DNA of 29,291 nucleotides, from the NCBI GenBank assembly GCA_016183945.1, contig JACPDP010000025.1:1-29291 (forward strand). Reading direction: 5' to 3'. The notes under the pieces were generated by a model. The model was not told the origin of the DNA. It saw only the letters and a program-made list of their open reading frames with translations, and did no database searches. Made by a program: the position numbers and the translations under genes. How positions within the stretch are numbered: the stretch's first letter is position 1; each line of letters begins with the position of its first letter. Of this stretch, positions 8,640 through 15,821 are shown piece after piece. The stretch comes from Magnetospirillum sp. (GTDB lineage Bacteria > Pseudomonadota > Alphaproteobacteria > Rhodospirillales > Magnetospirillaceae).

Positions 8640-9089
8640 ATGCCTCAGCTCGCCTTCAACAGCCCGATCGGGCCCCTCACCCTGTCCGAAGAGGACGGCG
8701 TCATCGTCTCATTGGACTGGGGCTGGCCGCCCGACAGCGAGGAAACCTCTCTGCTGTTGCGGGCCCGCGACCAGTTGGAGGAGTATTTCGACGGTCGGCG
8801 TCGGGTGTTCGACCTGCCGCTGGCGCCATTCGGCACCGTCTTCCAGAAGCGGGTCTGGCAGGCGCTGGCCGCCATTCCCTTCGGCACCACCCGCACCTAT
8901 GGCGACGTGGCGGCGGAGTTGGGGACCGCGGCGCGCGCCTTGGGCAGTGCCTGCGGCCGCAATCCCATTCCCATCATCATCCCCTGCCACCGCGTGCTGG
9001 GCGGCAACGGCTGCCTCGGCGGCTATTCCGGCATGGACGGGGTGGACACCAAACGATTCCTGCTTCGACTGGAGGGGAAACAGCCATGA
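8640..9089 (+). CDS. ogt: Methylated-DNA-protein-cysteine S-methyltransferase (Ogt/MGMT type)
   Basis: This suicide repair protein removes the alkyl group from O6-alkylguanine (and O4-alkylthymine) onto its own cysteine. The 149-residue sequence has the MGMT C-terminal domain. It includes FQKRVWQALAAIPFGTTRTYGDVA (about 68-91), the arginine-finger region ALGSACGRNPIPIIIPCHRV with acceptor Cys116 in PCHR, and GGYSGMDGVDTKRFLL near the end. It lacks an Ada-type N-terminal regulatory domain. It starts 9 bases after the yyaL-like stop, and its TGA overlaps the next gene's ATG (ATGA), so it is inside a coupled operon. The symbol ogt rather than adaB is a judgement from length and architecture. Confidence 0.93.
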   Translation: MPQLAFNSPIGPLTLSEEDGVIVSLDWGWPPDSEETSLLLRARDQLEEYFDGRRRVFDLPLAPFGTVFQKRVWQALAAIPFGTTRTYGDVAAELGTAARALGSACGRNPIPIIIPCHRVLGGNGCLGGYSGMDGVDTKRFLLRLEGKQP

Positions 9090-10060
9090 CCAAGGCCATC
9101 CGCATCCACCAATTCGGCGGACCCGAGGTCATGCGCTGGGAGGACATCACGGTCGGTGACCCCGGCCCCGGCGAGGCGCTGGTGCGCCACACCGCGGTGG
9201 GGCTGAACTTCATCGATGTCTATCACCGCAGCGGCCTCTATCCGCTATCCTTGCCGGCAATCCTGGGCATGGAGGGGGCCGGCGTGGTCGAGGCGGTGGG
9301 CGATGGCGTCGGCGAGGTCCGCGTCGGCGACCGCGTCGCCTATGCCAATCCACCGCCCGGCTCCTATGCCGAGCGCCGTCTGATGCCGTCGCATCGCCTG
9401 GCCGCCCTGCCCAAGGACATCGACGACCGCCAGGCCGCCGCCGTGATGCTGCAAGGCATGACCGCCCAGTACCTGCTGCGCCGCACCTACCGGGTGCAGG
9501 CCGGCGACACCATCCTGGTGCATGCCGCGGCCGGCGGCGTCGGGCTGATGATGTGCCAGTGGGCCAAGCATCTCGGCGTCACGGTGATCGGCACCGTCGG
9601 CTCCGACGCCAAGGCCGAGCTGGCCCGTGCCCATGGCTGCGACCATGCCATCGTCTACAGCCGCGAGAACTTCGTCGAGCGGGTGCGCGAGCTGACCGGC
9701 GGCGCCCTGGTGCCGGTGGTCTACGACTCGGTGGGCAAGGACACCTTCATGGGCAGCCTCGACTGCCTGCGGCCGCTGGGCATGCTGGTCTCGTTCGGCC
9801 AGTCGTCCGGCAAGGTGCCGCCGCTGGATACCGCCCTGCTGGCGGCCAAGGGCTCGCTGTTCCTCACCCGCCCCAGCCTGATGACCTACACCGCCAAGCG
9901 CGAGGATCTGGTGGCCTCGGCGGCCGAGCTGTTCGACGTGGTCGAGCGCGGCTTCGTGCGTGTCGAGGTCAACCAGACCTATCCGCTGTCGGAGGCGGCC
10001 CAGGCCCACCGCGACCTGGAAGCCCGCAAGACCACCGGCTCCACCGTGCTGCTGCCCTAG
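9086..10060 (+). CDS. qor: NADPH:quinone oxidoreductase, zinc-independent MDR family
   Basis: The 324-residue protein matches the QOR branch of the medium-chain dehydrogenase/reductase superfamily, which reduces quinones with NADPH. It opens MTKAIRIHQFGGPEVMRWED. It has GLNFIDVYHRSGLYPLSLPAILGMEGAG in the N-terminal domain and the nucleotide-binding loop AAAGGVG at 147-153 in the Rossmann domain. It ends with the KTTGSTVLLP tail typical of Qor. The zinc-ligand cysteines of alcohol dehydrogenases are absent. A strong GGAGGGG ribosome binding site (9071-9077) lies inside ogt, and the ATG overlaps the ogt stop. The true substrate may be another electrophilic carbonyl or quinone. Confidence 0.94.
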   Translation: MTKAIRIHQFGGPEVMRWEDITVGDPGPGEALVRHTAVGLNFIDVYHRSGLYPLSLPAILGMEGAGVVEAVGDGVGEVRVGDRVAYANPPPGSYAERRLMPSHRLAALPKDIDDRQAAAVMLQGMTAQYLLRRTYRVQAGDTILVHAAAGGVGLMMCQWAKHLGVTVIGTVGSDAKAELARAHGCDHAIVYSRENFVERVRELTGGALVPVVYDSVGKDTFMGSLDCLRPLGMLVSFGQSSGKVPPLDTALLAAKGSLFLTRPSLMTYTAKREDLVASAAELFDVVERGFVRVEVNQTYPLSEAAQAHRDLEARKTTGSTVLLP

Positions 10061-10128
10061 CCAGCCGGCGGTTCCCGTATTAGACTGCCGTCCGGGACGG
10101 AGTCAGGTGGGGACCCGAGGAGGCGGCA

Positions 10129-10542
10129 ATGGACAGGCGCGTGCGCGAAACCGCGCGGTGGACGATCACGGCGGCCAGCCTGATGTGGATGGTCTATGCC
10201 GGCTGGTGGCAGTTTTCGGCCATCCCCGAGCGCGAGCTTCAGACCCACTCCTCGGCCGACGTGCAGGACCGGCTGCGCGATTGCGAAGGCAGTTTCCAGA
10301 AGCGCTACGAGTGCAAGGAAGCCATCGTCATCAAGACCCACCGCGACACGTTCTACAATCTGGTGGAACGGCTGGCCATCGTGGTGATGCCGGCCATCCT
10401 GGGCGGCGCGGCCTTCGCCTATTTCTTCCCCAAGCGGCTGGTGACCAGAAAGAAGGACGTCGAGGAAGACCCCGACGCCTGGAAGCGCCGCGCCGAGCGC
10501 CAGACCCGCGTCAGGCCGGTGGCGGGTCAGGACGAGGGGTGA
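10129..10542 (+). CDS. Small two-TM membrane protein of unknown function
   Basis: I do not recognise this 137-residue protein. It has a short basic N-terminus (MDRRVRETAR) and a first hydrophobic segment at about 12-30 (rich in W and A). A soluble loop of about 50 residues contains two cysteines (Cys52 in RDCEG, Cys62 in YECKE). A second hydrophobic segment spans 82-100 and is followed by a highly charged tail (VTRKKDVEEDPDAWKRRAER). By the positive-inside rule both ends would be cytoplasmic and the Cys pair periplasmic, where it could form a disulfide. The ATG follows an excellent GAGGAGG ribosome binding site, so it is a real gene. It lies 68 bases after qor and ends in front of the perfect hairpin at 10555. 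Confidence 0.82.
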   Translation: MDRRVRETARWTITAASLMWMVYAGWWQFSAIPERELQTHSSADVQDRLRDCEGSFQKRYECKEAIVIKTHRDTFYNLVERLAIVVMPAILGGAAFAYFFPKRLVTRKKDVEEDPDAWKRRAERQTRVRPVAGQDEG

Positions 10543-10554
10543 GCAAACAGACTT

Positions 10555-10609
10555 GGAGCGCGGGCATCTCGCCCGCTTAAGGAAAAAGCGGGCGAGATGC
10601 CCGCGCTCC
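10555..10609. repeat. Perfect 24-bp inverted repeat (GGAGCGCGGGC element) between convergent genes
   Basis: The left arm 10555-10578 and right arm 10586-10609 are exact reverse complements of 24 bases around a 7-base loop (AAGGAAA). The element lies between the stop of the unknown membrane gene and the stop of rho, which point toward each other. In either direction the RNA would form a very stable hairpin able to block or terminate transcription, but neither side shows a U-run. The arm sequence recurs at 5853-5914 and in part at 4523, so it belongs to a dispersed palindromic family. Confidence 0.88.
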
Positions 10610-10619
10610 CATCCATACC

Positions 10620-11876
10620 TTATGAATTCATCGCCTCGAAGAAGTCGCTGTTGCTCTTGGACTGCTTCAGCTTGTCCACCAGGAACTCCATGGCATCGAC
10701 GACGCCCATGGGCATCAGGATGCGGCGCAGCACCCACATCTTCGACAGCACGCCCTTATCCACCAGCAATTCTTCCTTGCGGGTGCCGGAGCGGGTGATG
10801 TCGATGGCCGGGAAGGTGCGCTTGTCCGACAGCTTGCGGTCGAGGATGATTTCCGAGTTACCGGTGCCCTTGAACTCCTCGAAGATCACCTCGTCCATGC
10901 GCGAGCCGGTATCGATCAGCGCGGTGGCCATGATGGTCAGCGAACCGCCTTCCTCGATATTGCGGGCGGCGCCGAAGAAGCGCTTGGGCCGTTGCAGGGC
11001 GTTGGCATCGACGCCGCCGGTCAAGACCTTGCCCGAGGACGGCACCACGGTGTTGTAGGCGCGGGCCAGGCGGGTGATGGAGTCCAGCAGGATCACCACG
11101 TCGCGCTTGTGCTCGACCAGCCGCTTGGCCTTCTCCAGCACCATCTCGGTGACCTGGACGTGGCGCGAGGCCGGCTCGTCGAAGGTGGAGCTGATGACCT
11201 CGCCCTTGACCGAGCGGGCCATGTCGGTGACCTCCTCGGGGCGCTCGTCGATCAGCAGCACGATGAGGTAGACCTCGGGATGGTTGGCGGCGATGGCGTG
11301 CGCCACGTTTTGCAGCATCACCGTCTTGCCGGTCCGCGGCGGCGCCACGATCAGCGCGCGCTGGCCCTTGCCGCACGGCGCCACCAGGTCGATCACCCGG
11401 GTGGTGAGGTCCTTCTTGGTGGGGTCCTCGATTTCCAGCTTGAGCTTCTCGTCGGGATAGAGCGGCGTCAGGTTGTCGAAGTTGATGCGGTGCCGCACGT
11501 TTTCCGGCGGCTCGAAATTGATGGTGTTGACCTTCAGCATGGCGAAATAGCGCTCGCCGTCCTTGGGCGAGCGGATCTGGCCCTCGACGGTGTCGCCGGT
11601 ACGCAGGCTGAAGCGCCGCACCTGGCTGGGCGAGACGTAAATGTCGTCGGGACCGGGCAGGTAGTTGGCCTCCGGCGAGCGCAGGAACCCGAAGCCGTCC
11701 TGCAGAATCTCCAGCACACCGTCGCCGTAGATGGGCGTGTCGTTGTCGGCCAACTGCTTCAGGATAGCGAACATCATGTCCTGCTTCCGGAGCGTGCTGG
11801 CGTTCTCGATCTGCAGCTCCTCAGCGAAGCCAAGCAGTTCGGCCGGGGTTTTTCTCTTGAGATCCTGAAGATGCAT
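10620..11876 (-). CDS. rho: Transcription termination factor Rho
   Basis: Rho is the hexameric RNA-dependent ATPase that terminates transcription at unstructured C-rich RNA. The 418-residue protein has the usual short bacterial form. It has an N-terminal helical domain starting [21 protein letters not shown], an OB-fold RNA-binding domain ([25 protein letters not shown], about 61-85), Walker A APPRTGKT at 178-185, Walker B VVILLD at 260-265, and Q-loop and R-loop sequence following. The end DFFEAMNS is intact. A 200-base untranslated leader separates it from hemJ, consistent with leader-based autoregulation known for rho, although I see no specific structure. rho often adjoins mnmE directly in alphaproteobacteria, but here a 4.7-kb block intervenes. 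Confidence 0.98.
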   Translation of the reverse strand: MHLQDLKRKTPAELLGFAEELQIENASTLRKQDMMFAILKQLADNDTPIYGDGVLEILQDGFGFLRSPEANYLPGPDDIYVSPSQVRRFSLRTGDTVEGQIRSPKDGERYFAMLKVNTINFEPPENVRHRINFDNLTPLYPDEKLKLEIEDPTKKDLTTRVIDLVAPCGKGQRALIVAPPRTGKTVMLQNVAHAIAANHPEVYLIVLLIDERPEEVTDMARSVKGEVISSTFDEPASRHVQVTEMVLEKAKRLVEHKRDVVILLDSITRLARAYNTVVPSSGKVLTGGVDANALQRPKRFFGAARNIEEGGSLTIMATALIDTGSRMDEVIFEEFKGTGNSEIILDRKLSDKRTFPAIDITRSGTRKEELLVDKGVLSKMWVLRRILMPMGVVDAMEFLVDKLKQSKSNSDFFEAMNS

Positions 11877-12078
11877 GGAGGGTGTCCGTTTGGGAGGTAT
11901 GGCGCCCGGATGGCCGGCATCGTTGCGACTGAGTCCAGCCTGATGCCGATTGTCGGAGGACGGATGTCGTGATCCGGCGCGGGTGTGGAAAATTTGGAAA
12001 ATCGGGCGGATGCCCTAGTCTTCGCCAACCTTTAGCCAAAGGCCCGCCCACTGTCAAACGCCAAAATGCCCCGAGCCG
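11877..12078. other. rho leader / hemJ-rho intergenic region
   Basis: This 202-base gap holds no open frame I would call. It is probably the 5' leader and promoter of rho. A TGTGGAAAA 9-mer at 11984-11992 has one mismatch to the reverse complement of the DnaA box; a single copy here is weak evidence. I see no clear hairpin with a U-run after hemJ. Confidence 0.5.
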
Positions 12079-12516
12079 TCAGAACGCCTTGGTCATCACC
12101 AGGATGACGATGCCGATCATCAGCAGGGTGGGGACCTCATTGACCATGCGGAAGAACTTCTGGCTGCGCCGGTTGCGGTCGGCGGCGAAGTCGTCCTTGC
12201 AGCGCATCAGGAAGACGTGGCTGACCGTCAGCAGCACCACCAGCAGCAGCTTGGCGTGGAACCAATGGGCGACGAACAGGCCGCCATCCACCGCCATCAC
12301 CAGCCCCACGGCCCAGGCCACTACCGCCGCCGGGGTCATGATCGCCTTGACCAGGCGGCGCTCCATCACCTTGAACAGTTCGGAGGCCTCGGACCGCTTC
12401 GCCACCTGGGTGTGATAGACGAACAGCCGCGGCAGATAGAGCAACCCGGCCATCCACGAGATCACCGCGATGACATGCAGGGCCTTGAGCCACAGATAGG
12501 CCTGGCTCGACAGCAT
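12079..12516 (-). CDS. hemJ: Protoporphyrinogen IX oxidase HemJ
   Basis: HemJ is the membrane protein that oxidises protoporphyrinogen IX to protoporphyrin IX in most bacteria lacking HemY and HemG. The sequence of about 145 residues has four hydrophobic segments. It shows the family pattern of YLWLKALHVIAVISWMAGLLYLPRLFVYH, with conserved histidines near both ends of the first segment, then a MERRL region, and the end KFFRMVNEVPTLLMIGIVILVM. The ATG at 12516 sits 7 bases after GGAGG and overlaps the hemH stop (TGATG); a GTG one codon earlier (12519) is the alternative. HemE, HemH and HemJ in one operon supply the decarboxylation, oxidation and iron-insertion steps of late haem synthesis, apart from coproporphyrinogen oxidase. 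Confidence 0.95.
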   Translation of the reverse strand: MLSSQAYLWLKALHVIAVISWMAGLLYLPRLFVYHTQVAKRSEASELFKVMERRLVKAIMTPAAVVAWAVGLVMAVDGGLFVAHWFHAKLLLVVLLTVSHVFLMRCKDDFAADRNRRSQKFFRMVNEVPTLLMIGIVILVMTKAF

Positions 12517-13535
12517 CACACCACCTCCAGGGGACAGCCGCAGCCTAGCGCGGCGCAGGCGGTGCCGGCGTTGCGGCCGGCCGAACGCGCCACCTCGGCC
12601 AAGCCGGCGATGAAGTCGGAATGGCAGCCCACCGCCGGCACCCGCACATAGGCCGGCACCCCCAGGGCCGTGGCGCGGTGACGGTATTCGATATCGAGCT
12701 CCACCAGGGTCTCGGAATGTTCGGAAACGAAGGCCACCGGCACCACCACCACCGGGACACGGTCACGGCCGGCACGCTCCAGCTCGTCCTCGATGGAGGG
12801 GCCGATCCATTCCAGCGGACCCACCCGGCTTTGATAGCACACCACCCAGTCCAGCATGGCGATGCCGGTCATCGCCGCCACCAGGGCAGCGGTGCGTTCC
12901 ACCTGCTTCTGGTAAGGGTCGCCGCGGTCTATCACCTTCTTGGGCAAGCCGTGGGCCGAGAACAGCACCCGTGGCCGCCCGCTGTGCGACGCCGCTTCGT
13001 GGCCGGTCCGGACCAACTCCGCCATGGCCGACACCAGCCCCCCCAGGTCGGGATAGCAGCAGGCCACCTGCGTCGGCAGATCCAGCCCGCCGCGCCGCGC
13101 CGCCTCATGCCAGGCCGCCACCGAAGATCCGGTGGTGGCGGTGGAGAACTGGGGATAGAGCGGCAGCAGCACCACCCGCTCGGCGCCCCAATGCTTGACC
13201 GCCCACACCGCCTCGTCGGTCATCGGGTGCCAGTAGCGCATGGCGATGAAGCAGCGCCAGTCGGTCCCCAGCGCCAATTCCAGGGCGCGGGCCTGCGCCA
13301 CCGTCTCCGCCAGCAGTGGCGAGCGGCCACCGATGCGGGCATAGATGCCACGGGCGATGGGAGCGCGGCGTTTGGCGATCAGCTTGGCGATCAGCCAGCG
13401 GATGGGCTGGGGGACACCGATGATCGCCGGGTCGGAAAACAGGTTGAACAGGAATGGCTCGACCGCCTCGGGACTGTCGGGTCCGCCCAGGTTGAACAGA
13501 ACGACCGCCGTCTTGGCCGCTGTGGCGTCGCTCAT
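12516..13535 (-). CDS. hemH: Ferrochelatase HemH
   Basis: Ferrochelatase inserts Fe2+ into protoporphyrin IX, the last step of haem b synthesis. The 339-residue protein begins with the usual AVVLFNLGGPDSPEAVEPFLFNLFSDPAI. It has the metal-site His195 in FSAHGLPKK, and the conserved SEHSETLVELDIEY with Glu275. The C-terminus is rich in cysteine (Cys304, Cys327, Cys332, Cys334 in the tail ALGCGCPLEVV). Several alphaproteobacterial ferrochelatases, such as that of Caulobacter, bind a [2Fe-2S] cluster, and this tail could supply ligands, which is inference. The gene begins immediately after the hemE stop and overlaps the start of hemJ, so all three are coupled. Confidence 0.97.
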   Translation of the reverse strand: MSDATAAKTAVVLFNLGGPDSPEAVEPFLFNLFSDPAIIGVPQPIRWLIAKLIAKRRAPIARGIYARIGGRSPLLAETVAQARALELALGTDWRCFIAMRYWHPMTDEAVWAVKHWGAERVVLLPLYPQFSTATTGSSVAAWHEAARRGGLDLPTQVACCYPDLGGLVSAMAELVRTGHEAASHSGRPRVLFSAHGLPKKVIDRGDPYQKQVERTAALVAAMTGIAMLDWVVCYQSRVGPLEWIGPSIEDELERAGRDRVPVVVVPVAFVSEHSETLVELDIEYRHRATALGVPAYVRVPAVGCHSDFIAGLAEVARSAGRNAGTACAALGCGCPLEVV

Positions 13536-14585
13536 CTAGCCCCGCCACCCCTTCACCCGCTCGGCCAGCCGCGCCACGTTCTCCGGCGGTGTCTGCGGCA
13601 CGATGCCGTGGCCGAGGTTGAAGACGAAGCGGCCGCGGCCCAGCGTCCTGAGGATGTGGTCGATGCCGGCGTCCATGGCCGCGCCGCCCGCCACCACCAG
13701 GATGGGGTCGAGGTTCCCCTGCACCGTGCATTTGGGCTGCAGCCGTTCCGCCGCCCAGGCCAGGGGCACCGACGAATCCAGCGAAATGCCGTCGACGCCG
13801 GTTTCGGCGACGTAGCGCTCGTAGAGGATACCGGCCTGGCGCGGAAAGCCCACCACGGGGATGCCCGGCCGTTCGCTCCGGATACGCTCGACCAGGGTCC
13901 GCATCGGTGCGATGGCCCAGCGTTCGAACTGCTCCTCGGGCAGCGCACCGGCCCAGGTGTCGAACACCTGGATGGCCTCGGCGCCGTGGTCGATCTGGCG
14001 AATCAGGTAGTCGCCGGTGGCCGCGGTCAGCAACTCCATCAGCCGGGCGAAGGTCTCCGGCTCGGACCACATCAGCCGTTTGGTATGGGCGAAGTCCTTG
14101 GAGCCGCCACCCTCGACCATGTAGGTCGCCACCGTCCAGGGCGCGCCGGCGAAGCCGATCAGGGCGGTGGTGGGCGGGATGGCCTGGGACAGGGTCTTGA
14201 CGGTCTCGTAGACCGGCGCGAGATGCCGGTGCAGTCCCGCAGCGTCGAGACCGCTCAGATCTCCTGCCGAGCGAATGGGCGTCAACACCGGACCTTCGCC
14301 CTCGCGGAAGGCGACTTTCTGTCCGAGCGCGTCGGGGATCACCAGAATGTCGCTGAACAGGATGGCGGCGTCGAAGCCGTAGCGACGCAGCGGCTGCAGG
14401 GTGACTTCCGAGGCCAAGGCGGGATTGTAGCACAGGTCGAGGAAGCTGCCGGCGCGGGTCCGGGTCTCGCGGTATTCCGGCAGGTAGCGTCCCGCCAGGC
14501 GCATCAGCCAGAATGGCGGTGGTGTCGGAATCTCGCCGGCCAGGGCGCGGAGGAAGCGCTTCGTCGGTGGGGAGTGGTCGGTCAC
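13536..14585 (-). CDS. hemE: Uroporphyrinogen III decarboxylase HemE
   Basis: HemE removes four acetate carboxyls from uroporphyrinogen III to give coproporphyrinogen III. The 349-residue protein is full length, with [20 protein letters not shown] at about 23-42, the [18 protein letters not shown] segment carrying the substrate-binding Asp, and [22 protein letters not shown]. Position 30 is Leu where the near-universal motif is MRQAGRY, an unusual change at the active site. The start is GTG at 14585 with AGAGG about 7 bases upstream. hemE is the first gene of the haem operon and flanks the proposed replication origin, as in other alphaproteobacteria. Confidence 0.97.
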   Translation of the reverse strand: MTDHSPPTKRFLRALAGEIPTPPPFWLMRLAGRYLPEYRETRTRAGSFLDLCYNPALASEVTLQPLRRYGFDAAILFSDILVIPDALGQKVAFREGEGPVLTPIRSAGDLSGLDAAGLHRHLAPVYETVKTLSQAIPPTTALIGFAGAPWTVATYMVEGGGSKDFAHTKRLMWSEPETFARLMELLTAATGDYLIRQIDHGAEAIQVFDTWAGALPEEQFERWAIAPMRTLVERIRSERPGIPVVGFPRQAGILYERYVAETGVDGISLDSSVPLAWAAERLQPKCTVQGNLDPILVVAGGAAMDAGIDHILRTLGRGRFVFNLGHGIVPQTPPENVARLAERVKGWRG

Positions 14586-14801
14586 GGGGAGCCTCTGGGC
14601 CGGGGGTTTCCGGTGAACGTCATACAGTCTTTAGTTCTTTTAGGAAAGGTGGCTGTACTTAGTGGGTGCCTGTGGAAGATGGGGATTGGCGTTTGTCCCC
14701 ATATTTTCCCCAGCCTCATCCCGAAGGGTCGCGTCGGTGGTTGCCGGTGTGGAAAACTCGCGGCCGTCATCCGCAACCCCCTGAGCCGCCTGCCGAAAGC
14801 C

Positions 14802-14861
14802 ATAGCGTGAACGCCGGGAAAGGCGGGGAAATCGAATGCCACGGATGGCGATTCACGCTAT
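14802..14861. repeat. Perfect 10-bp inverted repeat with 40-base spacer inside oriC
   Basis: ATAGCGTGAA at 14802-14811 is the exact reverse complement of TTCACGCTAT at 14852-14861. The right arm overlaps the GATTC methylation site. It could be a protein-binding pair or the stem of a large cruciform. Confidence 0.6.
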
Positions 14862-14870
14862 CCTCCGGCC

Positions 14871-14901
14871 GGCACCCCCCGGTTTTGGACAGGGGGGTGC
14901 C
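14871..14901. repeat. Perfect 10-bp hairpin inside oriC
   Basis: GGCACCCCCC (14871-14880) and GGGGGGTGCC (14892-14901) are exact inverted copies around an 11-base loop containing TTTT. It could be a hairpin in the origin or a transcription barrier before the PPSR operon. Confidence 0.7.
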
Positions 14902-14993
14902 CATGTTCATCGCCGGGACCCGGATGGGGACGGAAGTTCGCCCTTCCCCGCCGACCCCCGGTTATCCCCGGAAATGCCACTTACCCACAGGCC

Positions 14994-15821
14994 ATGACCA
15001 GCTTCCACCTCCATCTCGTCTCCGATGCCACCGGTGAAACCGTTGCCTCGGTGGCCCGTGCCTGCATGGCCCAGTTCGAGGGTGTCCACCCCATCCAGCA
15101 CAACTGGTGGCTGGTGCGCACCCAGGGTCAGGTCGAGCGCGTCATCGCCGGCATCGAGGAGCATCCCGGCATCGTGCTGTTCACCGTGGTGGATGGCGGC
15201 GTGCGCGGCGTGCTCGAGGAGGCCTGCCGTCACCTCAAGGTGCCGTGCATTGCCCTGCTCGACCCCGCCATGGCGGCGCTGGCCGGCCATCTCGGGGTCG
15301 AGATGCAGCATACCCCCGGCCGCCAGTATCAGCTGGACGCCGAATATTTCAGCCGCATCGACGCCATGCAGTTCACCCTGTCGCACGACGACGGGCAGTT
15401 GATGGAGGACCTCGAGGACGCCGACATCGTGCTGGTGGGCGTGTCGCGCACCTCGAAGACGCCCACCTGCATGTACATCGCCAATCGCGGGCTGAAATGC
15501 GCCAACTACCCGCTGGTTCCCGGCGTGCCGCTGCCGCCGCAGCTGGAGGCCGTCAAGTCGCCGCTGGTGGTGGGGCTGACCAAGGACCCCAAGAGCCTGT
15601 CGGAAATCCGCCGCGCCCGCCTGCGCCTGCTCAATGAGCAGGAGGAGACCGACTACGCCCAGTTCGAGAAGGTCAAGGAGGAGGTGCAGCAGGCCCGCCG
15701 CCTGTTCGCGCGTCACGGCTGGCCGGTGGTGGACGTGACCCGGCGCTCCATCGAGGAGGCCTCGGCCACCATCATCCAGCTCTACGCCCAGCACACCGGG
15801 CTGGAGTCGGGTTCGTCGTGA
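14994..15821 (+). CDS. Pyruvate,phosphate dikinase / PEP synthase regulatory protein (PPSR, DUF299, RP001 type)
   Basis: Members of this family are bifunctional ADP-dependent kinase/phosphorylases that switch pyruvate,phosphate dikinase or PEP synthase off and on by threonine phosphorylation. The 275-residue protein begins FHLHLVSDATGETVASVARA, has the P-loop-like GVSRTSKT at 149-156, and continues MYIANRGLKCANYPLVPGVPLP, all diagnostic. Rickettsia RP001, the gene beside the origin, belongs to the same family. It is the first gene of a plus-strand operon leading away from oriC, and its TGA overlaps the GTG of maf (GTGA). Which of the two dikinases it controls cannot be told here. Confidence 0.95.
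   Translation: MTSFHLHLVSDATGETVASVARACMAQFEGVHPIQHNWWLVRTQGQVERVIAGIEEHPGIVLFTVVDGGVRGVLEEACRHLKVPCIALLDPAMAALAGHLGVEMQHTPGRQYQLDAEYFSRIDAMQFTLSHDDGQLMEDLEDADIVLVGVSRTSKTPTCMYIANRGLKCANYPLVPGVPLPPQLEAVKSPLVVGLTKDPKSLSEIRRARLRLLNEQEETDYAQFEKVKEEVQQARRLFARHGWPVVDVTRRSIEEASATIIQLYAQHTGLESGSS

Larger units (their letters stand above)
14586..14993. other. oriC: Probable chromosomal replication origin (oriC) between hemE and the RP001/PPSR gene
   Basis: This 408-base stretch carries no convincing gene. Its position between hemE and the RP001-type gene matches the experimentally known Caulobacter origin and the Rickettsia gene order. DnaA-box-like 9-mers against TTATCCACA are: 14748-14756 (reverse, one mismatch), 14981-14989 (TTACCCACA, one mismatch), and 14671-14679 (reverse), 14704-14712 and 14962-14970 (two mismatches each). 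An AT-rich stretch at 14621-14660 (25 of 40 A or T) is a candidate unwinding element. Two perfect 10-bp inverted repeats and one GANTC methylation site (14850-14854) also occur. The flanking operons diverge from it and parS sites lie 10-12 kb away. No TTAA-N7-TTAA CtrA site is visible. The exact limits are uncertain. Confidence 0.8.

Noticed and set aside
10555..10609. Classical Rho-independent terminator
   Set aside because: The hairpin is very strong but no U-run follows it on either strand, and copies occur elsewhere, so it is listed as a repeat.
12621..14810. 729-codon plus-strand frame opposite hemH and hemE
   Set aside because: The minus strand encodes two clear haem enzymes; the plus frame is a compositional shadow.
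14666..15037. Short frames within the origin gap, possibly a small gene
   Set aside because: Composition is Pro/Arg-rich, there is no good ribosome binding site, and the frame runs into the PPSR gene out of phase; the DnaA-box-like sites and gene order fit an origin better.
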